Shown piece after piece: positions 1 through 5,351 of a DNA stretch of 34,769 nt; positions within the stretch are counted from its first letter, which is position 1, and every line of letters starts with the position of its first letter. The notes under the pieces are model-generated. The model ran no database searches. It saw only the letters and a program-made list of their open reading frames with translations, and had not been told where the DNA came from. The position numbers were made by a program, and so were the translations under genes. Source of the DNA: a virus; IMG/VR virus record IMGVR_UViG_3300010885_004539, positions 1 to 34,769 of that record; one strand, 5' to 3'.

Positions 1-180
1 ACACACCCAGCGCCCGAGATGTGGAATGAACCTACGAGTCCTAGGACGAATCACCAGAGGATGCCGGGGCAGATGTGTGACAGCAACATCATCATCCTCA
101 CCCTCCCCCTGAGATTCCTGGTTGGTTCTATGGAGGGTGTGGAGCGGAAAGTGAGTCAACCAATTTGTATTCATTTGCAT
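1..180 (-). CDS. Hypothetical early protein, 3' end cut by window edge
   Basis: An open frame of 60 codons runs from ATG at 180 to the window edge with no stop, so the C-terminus is missing. The start is preceded by GGTGAG five bases upstream, a good Shine-Dalgarno sequence; a second ATG lies two codons in, at 174. The gene begins just after the stop of the preceding ORF at 183, in the same leftward operon. The visible protein begins MQMNTNWLTHF and is rich in His, Arg and Pro, with an acidic patch (GEGEDDD) in the middle. I recognise no domain. Its position downstream of the inferred genome end suggests an early gene, where T7-like phages keep small host-interaction proteins; that role is inference only. 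Confidence 0.5.
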   Translation of the reverse strand, partial: MQMNTNWLTHFPLHTLHRTNQESQGEGEDDDVAVTHLPRHPLVIRPRTRRFIPHLGRWVC

Positions 181-182
181 GA

Positions 183-461
183 CTACTCACCATCCCCTTC
201 GAGTCCAAACTGTTCCAGCGTGGGTGTGACAGCGTGGGCGTAAGTTACCGCAGCCCATGCAGAGTAGATCAGGCTTAGGGGCACGTTGTCCCTCGTGTTC
301 CGCATGAGGATCAAGAATTCATTGTGGTGTCTCTCGTACGTCCTTCCATCATCGATGTGGTCGTACAGGAAGTCATGTCTCTGACACCGTAGGAAGAACT
401 CACGGGGATTCATCGGGACGAATGGGGCGCTTACTGCTGCTGCTGAATTGATTATGGTCAT
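183..461 (-). CDS. Hypothetical early protein, 92 aa
   Basis: The frame ends with TAG at 183. I chose the ATG at 461 (MTIINSAAAV), which starts just after the stop of the small membrane ORF at 473. The frame is also open from an ATG at 521, but that start would overlap the upstream ORF almost entirely. No clear Shine-Dalgarno sequence precedes either. The protein is soluble-looking, with a central His/Arg/Asp-rich stretch (HDFLYDHIDDGRTYERHHNEF) and a hydrophobic helix (SLIYSAWAAVTYAHA) near the end. I do not recognise the family. It sits in a chain of tightly packed small early ORFs. Confidence 0.5.
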   Translation of the reverse strand: MTIINSAAAVSAPFVPMNPREFFLRCQRHDFLYDHIDDGRTYERHHNEFLILMRNTRDNVPLSLIYSAWAAVTYAHAVTPTLEQFGLEGDGE

Positions 462-472
462 AATGTTTTGAG

Positions 473-571
473 TTAGCGAGAGATCAGGAAGACAACGCAG
501 CCCAGAAGGAGCAGCCACCATGCGCCAGAGATTGCAGCGCGTTTGACACAGGCGATATCGTAGGTAGTCAT
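473..571 (-). CDS. Small single-pass membrane peptide, 32 aa
   Basis: A 32-codon ORF starts with ATG at 571, overlapping the previous ORF's stop by ATGA, and ends with TAA at 473. The N-terminal half is polar and basic (MTTYDIACVKR). The rest is one hydrophobic helix (AAISGAWWLLLLGCVVFLIS) ending in Arg, the layout of a single transmembrane segment. ATGA overlaps on its upstream side suggest translational coupling. No homology is recognised. Such micro-proteins in T7-like early regions are often host-takeover or membrane effectors, but nothing here shows a function. Confidence 0.4.
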   Translation of the reverse strand: MTTYDIACVKRAAISGAWWLLLLGCVVFLISR

Positions 572-648
572 GCCTCTGTCGAGTCCTTGCGAGTCACATG
601 GGAGTCCGTGAAGTCGCCCCAATGGAAGTGATCATTGGTAGTCGTCAT
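568..648 (-). CDS. Micro-ORF, 26 aa
   Basis: ATG at 648 overlaps the stop of the SymE/AbrB-like gene (TGA at 647-645) as ATGA, and its own TGA at 570-568 overlaps the next ATG in the same way. The product is a polar peptide beginning MTTTNDHFHWGDF. It has no recognisable domain and is very short. The only support is its exact fit between two ATGA junctions, so it may simply carry ribosomes from one gene to the next. Confidence 0.3.
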   Translation of the reverse strand: MTTTNDHFHWGDFTDSHVTRKDSTEA

Positions 649-962
649 GCCGATTGCCTCTCCACCTTGGTGATAATCAATACGCCTTGAACAGATACTG
701 GCAACACTTCAACCAGATCACCGGCCTTGCCGAACCGCTCGAGCTTCGCAGTGGAGCAGATATCGATAATCGGACGTAGACCACTGCCCGACACCTTGCG
801 AGTCCCTAAGGGGTCTATGGCCAGCATGTAACCGCCTGAAATGTCTGGCAGCAGGTTGTAGCGAGTGCCGGGTAAGAATCCCCTCTCGATCAATACAGCA
901 CCCTCTAACCATAGACGGGTCTGCCCCTTGTTTGAACCTAGTTTGCGAGTGATCATAGTCAT
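645..962 (-). CDS. SymE/AbrB-like swapped-hairpin domain protein, 105 aa
   Basis: The protein appears to contain two copies of a short beta-rich module. The first (about residues 17-50) reads RLWLEGAVLIERGF, then a G-x-R-Y turn, then GGYMLAI. The second (about 63-100) begins LRPIIDICSTAKLERFG and ends with VLIITK. This resembles the SymE toxin pattern (L-x-G-x-x-L-x-x-A-G-F-x-x-G) and the AbrB-like domain often found at the N-terminus of phage DNA methyltransferases. Here the module stands alone, with no methyltransferase domain. Homology is judged from pattern recognition only. It lies downstream of the GP88-family gene, separated by a strong RNA hairpin, and is followed by overlapping micro-ORFs. 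A DNA- or RNA-binding early regulator is plausible but inferred. Confidence 0.5.
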   Translation of the reverse strand: MTMITRKLGSNKGQTRLWLEGAVLIERGFLPGTRYNLLPDISGGYMLAIDPLGTRKVSGSGLRPIIDICSTAKLERFGKAGDLVEVLPVSVQGVLIITKVERQSA

Positions 963-997
963 GATGATGTTCCAAGTTAGAAGCGGTCTTGCCTCAC

Positions 998-1027
998 TGT
1001 AAAACCCTGCCTAGGCAAGGTCTTACA
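998..1027 (-). promoter_or_regulatory. 14-bp RNA hairpin between early genes (RNase III site or terminator)
   Basis: A 30-base inverted repeat lies between the GP88-family stop (1040) and the next gene (start 962). Read on the minus strand, arms TGTAAGACCTTGCC and GGCAGGGTTTTACA pair over 14 positions with two G-U wobbles and a TA (or CTAG) loop. On the plus strand the wobbles would be A-C mismatches, so the structure fits the leftward transcript. The TTTT lies inside the 3' arm, so it is a poor classical terminator. An RNase III processing site, as between T7 early genes, is an alternative. Confidence 0.5.
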
Positions 1028-1039
1028 ATTAGGGAATAC

Positions 1040-1684
1040 TTAGGCCGAAAGTTTGATCCTGATGATTTTCTTCATGCTCTGACCATGAGTCTGGTAGGCC
1101 ACTAGAGGAACATCCTTCGACCAGCAAGCTCTGCACGAACCACACTTGCCGTCATTAGATGGCGCATGACACATCGTCGCCCCTAGTGACTCTGCAATGG
1201 CTGGCGATGTGACTACCGCACTGCCTGCATTTGGGCCGACTTGATCGATGTTATCTGACGAGACTCGAACGACTACATTCGGGAGAGCCTTCATACGAGA
1301 CAGAACATCGGCAAACTTTGCAAACTTTGCCATCCGGGTGGGGAACCAATGCTGGCAGTGGGGCGTAGCAATCATCACTTGCAGCATCTTTTCGGCGAGT
1401 TTGACTTGGTAGCAATCGCCCGAATCGAACCAGCGAAAGTAGCGATGATTGTCCAATTCGGAGACCATCTCTTGAACCCAGTCCGGGCGTTTCCAGTCCT
1501 CCATATTTGACTCACGCACAGCCTTAACTGTCTTCATACGATAGAACCCTTCGAGGGCGTAACATCCTTGGCAGACTTCTACGAATTGCCCATCGTCACC
1601 CATTGCACCCGGACAGGTATCACCGACGGGAAGAGACCATGAAGCTCCGGGCATTTTGCTAGTTTTGGAAAGACGGACTGCCAT
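1040..1684 (-). CDS. GP88-family protein with Cys clusters (putative Fe-S protein)
   Basis: This 214-residue protein matches the phage GP88 family pattern as I know it: an N-terminal TCPG followed by CxxCYALEGFYR, then RWFDSGDCY, LPNVVVRVSSDN, and a C-terminal CGSCRACW with YQTHGQ. The spaced cysteines suggest an Fe-S or zinc site; relatives resemble radical-SAM proteins in layout. The reaction is unknown to me. I chose ATG at 1684 (MAVRLSKTSK), preceded by AAGGGG about ten bases upstream. A longer frame with ATG at 1729 would start inside the CUGAUGA core of the hammerhead ribozyme and has no Shine-Dalgarno sequence. It is the first gene after the inferred genome end, so probably early and host-transcribed. 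Confidence 0.7.
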   Translation of the reverse strand: MAVRLSKTSKMPGASWSLPVGDTCPGAMGDDGQFVEVCQGCYALEGFYRMKTVKAVRESNMEDWKRPDWVQEMVSELDNHRYFRWFDSGDCYQVKLAEKMLQVMIATPHCQHWFPTRMAKFAKFADVLSRMKALPNVVVRVSSDNIDQVGPNAGSAVVTSPAIAESLGATMCHAPSNDGKCGSCRACWSKDVPLVAYQTHGQSMKKIIRIKLSA

Positions 1685-1700
1685 GATATTTAATCCCCTT

Positions 1701-1758
1701 ATAAAGTTTCGCGCTAAGCTGGCGCTCATCAGTAGGACGAAATAGTCCTAGACTTTAT
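1701..1758 (-). ncRNA. Type III hammerhead self-cleaving ribozyme
   Basis: All hammerhead elements are present on the minus strand, 5' to 3'. Stem III is AUAAAG (1758-1753) paired with CUUUAU (1706-1701), a perfect 6 bp. The cleavage triplet is GUC, with the cut expected between 1751 and 1750. Stem I is UAGGAC (1750-1745) paired with GUCCUA (1738-1733), a perfect 6 bp with the six-base loop UAUUUC. The core strand CUGAUGA is at 1732-1726. Stem II is GCGC/GCGC (1725-1722, 1714-1711) with loop CAGCUUA. The second core strand GAAA is at 1710-1707. Both ends open at stem III, hence type III. The orientation matches the genes. The ribozyme abuts the AAGGGG Shine-Dalgarno sequence of the GP88-family gene and lies in its 5' leader. 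Confidence 0.94.
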
Positions 1759-1868
1759 CCATCGCGGTTGAGGGTATCCATCGGTATGGGCCTCTTATGC
1801 TCCCCTAGTGGCAGAAGGGAGTTTTAACCGGTCGAACAGAGCATCGCTGCGTTCTGTCCATGTGAAGA

Positions 1869-1897
1869 ATTATCGGACTTACGTTACTGCAATGCAA
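1869..1897 (-). promoter_or_regulatory. Candidate host sigma70 promoter for early genes
   Basis: On the minus strand TTGCAT (1897-1892) is separated by 17 bases from GATAAT (1874-1869). The -10 box matches five of six consensus bases; the -35 box matches only three. It lies in an AT-rich patch upstream of the first early gene, and transcription would enter the hammerhead about 110 bases later. Position is the main support. Confidence 0.4.
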
Positions 1898-1902
1898 GCA
1901 TT

Positions 1903-1932
1903 ATTTGAAGAAAGATTGAAAATAAATGTCTA
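1903..1932 (-). promoter_or_regulatory. Second candidate host sigma70 promoter, in tandem
   Basis: On the minus strand TAGACA (1932-1927, five of six) is followed after an 18-base AT-rich spacer by TCAAAT (1908-1903, four of six). Together with the candidate just downstream it would form a tandem early promoter, as with the A promoters of T7. The assignment is tentative. Confidence 0.35.
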
Positions 1933-2048
1933 CTCTCGCTGTATCCATTGGTACGACTGGGGTTTCATCGAAAAAAATAAATGGATAAGTAGTGGTCTGT
2001 GGAGTCTATTTCGAGTATTTCTCTAGTGCAATGCTCTCCCTCTGTGGA

Positions 2049-2110
2049 GTCTCTAAGGGTTCGATGAGACCGACAATGGCTCCTTATAGGTCTCTAAGGT
2101 TCGATGAAAC
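2049..2110. repeat. Two direct repeats containing CTCTAAGG, plus an inverted partial copy
   Basis: A 22-base unit at 2049-2070 (GTCTCTAAGGGTTCGATGAG followed by AC) recurs as a 21-base version at 2090-2110, differing by one base loss and one substitution. The last ten bases of the second copy (TCGATGAAAC) also occur inverted at 1962-1971. On the minus strand the unit contains CCTTAGAG, similar to the CCTAAAG repeats beside the T7 terminal repeat. Confidence 0.6.
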
Positions 2111-2360
2111 GAGTTTCCCACGGGGAGTTGTAAAACGAAAAAAAGCAGCTACACCAGACGACTCGTAGAGACCGGCAAACTTTCGAGCATTGTCCCCTTG
2201 CTACTCTCTAGTTCCTCTTATGTGTCTCTCTCGATGCTCCACTGTGCCTCTCATGTAGCACGGCGGATTCATAGTCCGGCGTTTCAGTGACTCCCATGCG
2301 GTTAATTGGGTGTTTGTGTCATAGGTGTGCGGATTAAGGTACTACTCCAACCATTGGGTT

Positions 2361-2420
2361 GGTGCGCGGCTGGGTGAGCGGGTGCGCGTGGGTGTGCGCG
2401 GGTGCGCGTGGGTGTGCGCG
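2361..2420. repeat. Three tandem 20-bp GT/GC-rich units, Z-DNA prone
   Basis: Two identical 20-bp units (GGTGCGCGTGGGTGTGCGCG) occupy 2381-2400 and 2401-2420; a degenerate copy lies at 2361-2380. The tract is nearly alternating purine-pyrimidine with many CG and TG steps, the type of sequence that can adopt Z-DNA, and it is strongly strand-asymmetric in G. It sits next to a CCAACC/GGTTGG hairpin and upstream of the 22-bp repeat array. Confidence 0.8.
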
Positions 2421-2530
2421 AGAGGGGCCACGGGGGATACTTTGGGCGCTCCGGTCTCATAAGGGGTAAGAAACTTTTGTGATGAAATTATTCGGCTCAT
2501 CATTCGGCTCACTCTCCCCCGCAGTTACTC

Positions 2531-2670
2531 GTATGATTCCAAGCAGGGTCTCGTATGATTCCAAGCAGGGTCTCGTATGATTCCAAGCAGGGTCTCGTAT
2601 GATTCCAAGCAGGGTCTCGTATGATTCCAAGTAGGGTCTCGTATGATTCCAAGCAGGGTCTCGTATGATG
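2531..2670. repeat. Six tandem 22-bp repeats plus a partial seventh
   Basis: Units begin at 2531, 2553, 2575, 2597, 2619 and 2641, each starting GTATGATTCC and ending GGGTCTC. Five are identical and the fifth has one change (GCAGGG to GTAGGG). A partial unit follows at 2663-2670. There are no spacers. The array reads through as an 80-codon open frame on the minus strand only because 66 bases hold three units. The spacing is close to two DNA helical turns, which fits iterons for a DNA-binding protein such as terminase, but function is unknown. Confidence 0.9.
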
Positions 2671-2843
2671 ATTCCCCCTAGGCCGTCAGGCCGGTTCATG
2701 TTGGCCAGTGGCTGTTGGCTCTATAGAGTCTCTACAGAGGCCTTATGCTTGAGAGACCTACGGTAGTCATTCTTCACATCCCTATGTCGCCTATTGCTGG
2801 GGAGCTTGATGAGCTTTCTAGGCTTGATCAAAAGAGTCTTATT

Positions 2844-2873
2844 CATATACCTTCACCACACATAGTCTATCAA
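2844..2873 (-). promoter_or_regulatory. Weak candidate sigma70 promoter in the terminal region
   Basis: On the minus strand TTGATA (2873-2868, five of six) is followed after 18 bases by TATATG (2849-2844, four of six) in an AT-rich patch. It would direct transcription into the repeat arrays and onward to the early genes. There is no supporting signal beyond the two boxes. Confidence 0.25.
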
Positions 2874-3002
2874 TCCTTGATAACACTAAAGAGGTAACCA
2901 CCGGCTGGTGGAGACTCTTTAGAGCTACCTTCTGTCTCTACCTTAGGGGGGTTTAATCTTGGGTGGTAGTGAAGTCTTATAACTCCTAGAGTAAACCTTA
3001 GT

Positions 3003-3059
3003 GGAATCCAAGGAGACTCTTTAGGGGACTCTATAGGGGAATCCAAGGAGACTCTTTAG
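3003..3059. repeat. 22-bp direct repeat at 35-bp spacing with CTCTTTAG motifs
   Basis: A 22-base sequence beginning GGAATCCAAGGAGACTC and ending TTTAG occurs exactly at 3003-3024 and 3038-3059. Related GACTCTTTAG or GACTCTTTGG pieces occur near 2915 and 3060. On the minus strand these contain CTAAAGAG, which resembles the short CCTAAAG repeats that flank the terminal repeat of T7. Confidence 0.75.
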
Positions 3060-3126
3060 AGACTCTTTGGGCTACCCTCTAGACCCCCATAGCTCTCTAT
3101 CTCTATACTCCCTAGTTTTACTCTTT

Positions 3127-3143
3127 CAATAGGGGCGGAGTTA
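3127..3143 (-). promoter_or_regulatory. Phage RNA polymerase promoter downstream of the terminase gene
   Basis: The minus strand reads TAACTCCGCCCCTATTG, differing by one base from the other two copies (24181-24165 and 32963-32947). The layout TAA, a ten-base specificity segment, then TATAG recalls T7-class promoters. It lies about 80 bases after the large terminase stop, like the T7 promoter near the right genome end that has been linked to replication and packaging. Confidence 0.65.
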
Positions 3144-3220
3144 TATGGCATATAGAGATTCACAATTGGATCATAGACTTAACTCACTTTTCGATAGATA
3201 GTTCAACTCTAAAGTTCTTT

Positions 3221-4921
3221 TCACCAATTCTCCATTGGATCAAGGACTTGGCTATTATTGCCCACAACGTGTTCCATGAATACCATTAGGTCTTCCTCAA
3301 GTAATCTATCGTTGTGATCAGCGATGGAAGTGTCCTGATCCTTGGCCATAGCTTCGATCCAGTAGGCCACTGCTTCAGCCAACACATCGAGCCTATCGTC
3401 GTGCAACAGGGAGCCACGATCCTTGGTAATCCTAGTGAGTTGATGGAAGAGTTGATACTTCATCCATGTATCCCCCGGATGCTCATTGAAGTTCGTCTGG
3501 TCTCGAGCGATGAGACACTTGTTGACCACGAGCCTGTGCTGGTTCATTACTGGTTCCAGCGTATCAATGATTCGCTTCTCCTTCTGAGTGGAGTTACGTC
3601 TACCCTTCATAAACTCCTCATCGATAGAGGCTGGGTAGAGGCGCTTGAGGTAGGGCTTGAAGAGTTCTGTAAACATGCCATCACCAAAGTTATCCTCGAT
3701 GATCACATTGTTGACCTTCCACTCCTTCGCTTTCATGGCTAGGTTGGTGAGAGTCGTAGGCGTATAGCCATCCTTGTAGCCTCCCATGTCCAACAGGTAG
3801 AGCATCCCGTGGAGTTGAGCCACGATGCACCAGCCGGTCTCATCCTTGCCCCTCCCTGAGGGATCGATAGCCATGATGATGCCTTGGTACTCGGAATACT
3901 CAGGGGAGACCCACATAGGCTTGTGCCACCTATCACCAACGAACCCTACGGACTCTGCATCTTCCAACACAGTGTCCTTGCCTGAGGCCCATGTAACTCG
4001 AACAGCAGCCACTAGGCGATCCAAGTCCATAGCAATCAGATCACTGATCTTGAGGGGGTAACGATCTCCATCGGCCAAGCTTGTGTCCATCATGAACTGA
4101 AGGGCAAAGCCAGAGCGACCATAGGAGGCCTCCCGTTCAGCAAGGTCTAGGTCGGTGAAGCGTCTAGGGTCGGTACTCATGTGGGAGAGCTTGTCCCCTT
4201 CAGCTTCAATCTTGGCCAGTATCAGGGGGGCCAACCGGTTGTTGTAGCGGGAGGTATCCTTCTGTGCCACATATCTAGCTGGCCAGATACGAACATCGTA
4301 GCCCCGCTCGGGGAGTACGTTGTAGAGAGACATCTCGGTCTGAGGAGTTCCTAGATAGACAATCTCACCATCAGGAACCAGTACAGCATCGAACTCCTTG
4401 ACTGCCTCTGAGAGTTTGTCCCGCTGGGTCTGCGTGAGGGAGTTCTTGGGGACTTCCACGTCATCAGGAATGATGATGGTAGCGCGTCCCCCAGTAAGCT
4501 GCCCATTGATGCCCACAGAGCGCACCGAGGGGGCTTGGTGAGCAGAGCTTGGGCCTACATCGAAGGCAATGTTTGAATCACGGTGGCCCTTGGTGGGGTC
4601 AGGCTGGAGGTGCTTGATGATTGGCACTTCACTAATGAGCCTCTTGAGGAACACACTGAAGGCATCAGCACGATCCTTCGAGGCAGACACCACCAGGATT
4701 CTCTCCTCTGGGTTCTTGAGGAGTCGCCACAGCACGTAAGCTGCGGTGATCCATGACTTGCCCACGCCTCGGAAGGCCTGAACCATACGCCGCTTCTTAC
4801 CATGTTGCAGGTAGAGGGCTATGTCGTACTGAATGGGGGTTGGATCGGGGAGGCCTAAGTGCTTCCAGATCACATACATGAATAGGCGAAAGTCAGCCTT
4901 GATCTTCTCTTCTTGGGTCAA
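3221..4921 (-). CDS. 19: Terminase large subunit (DNA maturase B)
   Basis: This 566-residue protein (T7 gp19 has 586) is the packaging motor and nuclease that moves phage DNA into the prohead and cuts concatemers. The Walker A segment FRGVGKS is at residues 50-56 and Walker B IIIPDDVE around 149-156. The C-terminal nuclease shows IMAIDPSGRGKDETG (Asp353), VIIEDNFGDGMF and HDDRLDVLAEA. The frame starts with TTG at 4921 (reads MTQEEKI), which places the conserved DFRLFMYVIWK region as in T7. There is no upstream in-frame ATG and the Shine-Dalgarno sequence is weak. A 134-base gene-free gap with C-rich hairpins separates it from the small subunit. A phage promoter follows the gene. Confidence 0.96.
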   Translation of the reverse strand: MTQEEKIKADFRLFMYVIWKHLGLPDPTPIQYDIALYLQHGKKRRMVQAFRGVGKSWITAAYVLWRLLKNPEERILVVSASKDRADAFSVFLKRLISEVPIIKHLQPDPTKGHRDSNIAFDVGPSSAHQAPSVRSVGINGQLTGGRATIIIPDDVEVPKNSLTQTQRDKLSEAVKEFDAVLVPDGEIVYLGTPQTEMSLYNVLPERGYDVRIWPARYVAQKDTSRYNNRLAPLILAKIEAEGDKLSHMSTDPRRFTDLDLAEREASYGRSGFALQFMMDTSLADGDRYPLKISDLIAMDLDRLVAAVRVTWASGKDTVLEDAESVGFVGDRWHKPMWVSPEYSEYQGIIMAIDPSGRGKDETGWCIVAQLHGMLYLLDMGGYKDGYTPTTLTNLAMKAKEWKVNNVIIEDNFGDGMFTELFKPYLKRLYPASIDEEFMKGRRNSTQKEKRIIDTLEPVMNQHRLVVNKCLIARDQTNFNEHPGDTWMKYQLFHQLTRITKDRGSLLHDDRLDVLAEAVAYWIEAMAKDQDTSIADHNDRLLEEDLMVFMEHVVGNNSQVLDPMENW

Positions 4922-5055
4922 AACGGGGGGAATCCTCTAGAAGGCCCCTTAGAGGCTCTAGGAGGGGCTAGGTGGTTATGGGAATACCTACACAAGGGTA
5001 AGCCCCCATGTTGACCACCTTGGCCCCTCTCAATAAGTCTCTAAGGGGGTGCTGC

Positions 5056-5343
5056 TTAGTTGGAGTATTGCTGACCAGCGGTGAAGGACGAAGAGTCACT
5101 GAAGTCAGGCAGTGAATCCACCAGATTCTTCAGGGGCTTGCTCGAGCCAATCAGGGCTTGGATGTTGTTGTCCTTGAGGAACTGCCGGGCCACGTTGACC
5201 ATAGCGGCATTGGACTTGTAGCCCACAACCTCACCATCGATAACGATAGGTTCCGGCTGCATACCAACCTTGAGGACTCGAGCGACTTCTCCGTGGAGTT
5301 CGCTGAGTACAGCTTCTGTTGCTGCTGTTGTGTTATCTGCCAT
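5056..5343 (-). CDS. 18: Terminase small subunit (DNA maturase A)
   Basis: The protein has 95 residues (T7 gp18 has 89). It recognises phage DNA and regulates the large subunit during packaging. The identification rests on size, position directly upstream of the large terminase and the recognisable helical middle (AAMVNVARQFLKDNNIQAL) followed by a Ser-rich disordered tail. The gene starts with ATG at 5343, nine bases after the stop of the metallopeptidase-like gene. The leader is A-rich with only a weak Shine-Dalgarno sequence (AAAGAAA). Confidence 0.85.
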   Translation of the reverse strand: MADNTTAATEAVLSELHGEVARVLKVGMQPEPIVIDGEVVGYKSNAAMVNVARQFLKDNNIQALIGSSKPLKNLVDSLPDFSDSSSFTAGQQYSN

Positions 5344-5351
5344 ATTGTTAA

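Larger units (their letters stand above)
1759..3126. other. Gene-free terminal region, inferred site of the genome ends
   Basis: I see no convincing gene in about 1.4 kb between the hammerhead and the promoter downstream of the large terminase gene. The region holds, from right to left, short repeats ending in CTCTTTAG, a weak promoter candidate, six tandem 22-bp units, three 20-bp GT/GC-rich units, a perfect hairpin CCAACC-ATTG-GGTTGG (2347-2362), two copies of a CTCTAAGG repeat, and the early promoter candidates. In T7 the sequence after the terminase gene is the right end, followed across the concatemer joint by the left end and early promoters, with CCTAAAG repeats flanking the terminal repeat. 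By analogy the terminal repeat lies roughly within 2110-2920. This is inference; no duplicated end is visible in a single window. Confidence 0.55.

Noticed and set aside
1685-1729. Longer start for the GP88-family gene (ATG at 1729)
   Set aside because: That ATG lies in the CUGAUGA core of the ribozyme and the added residues would be encoded by its stem II, core and stem III. The ATG at 1684 has the ribosome site.
1808-2026. 72-codon open frame on the plus strand
   Set aside because: It opposes the direction of every real gene, starts with GTG without a ribosome site, and coincides with the AT-rich promoter patch.
2531-2670. CRISPR array
   Set aside because: The repeats are directly adjacent with no spacers, and no cas genes are present.
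2457-2699. 80-codon open frame over the 22-bp repeats (minus strand)
   Set aside because: It is open only because the repeat unit lacks stops in this frame; the peptide simply repeats every 22 residues. It has no good ribosome site and lies in a gene-free region.
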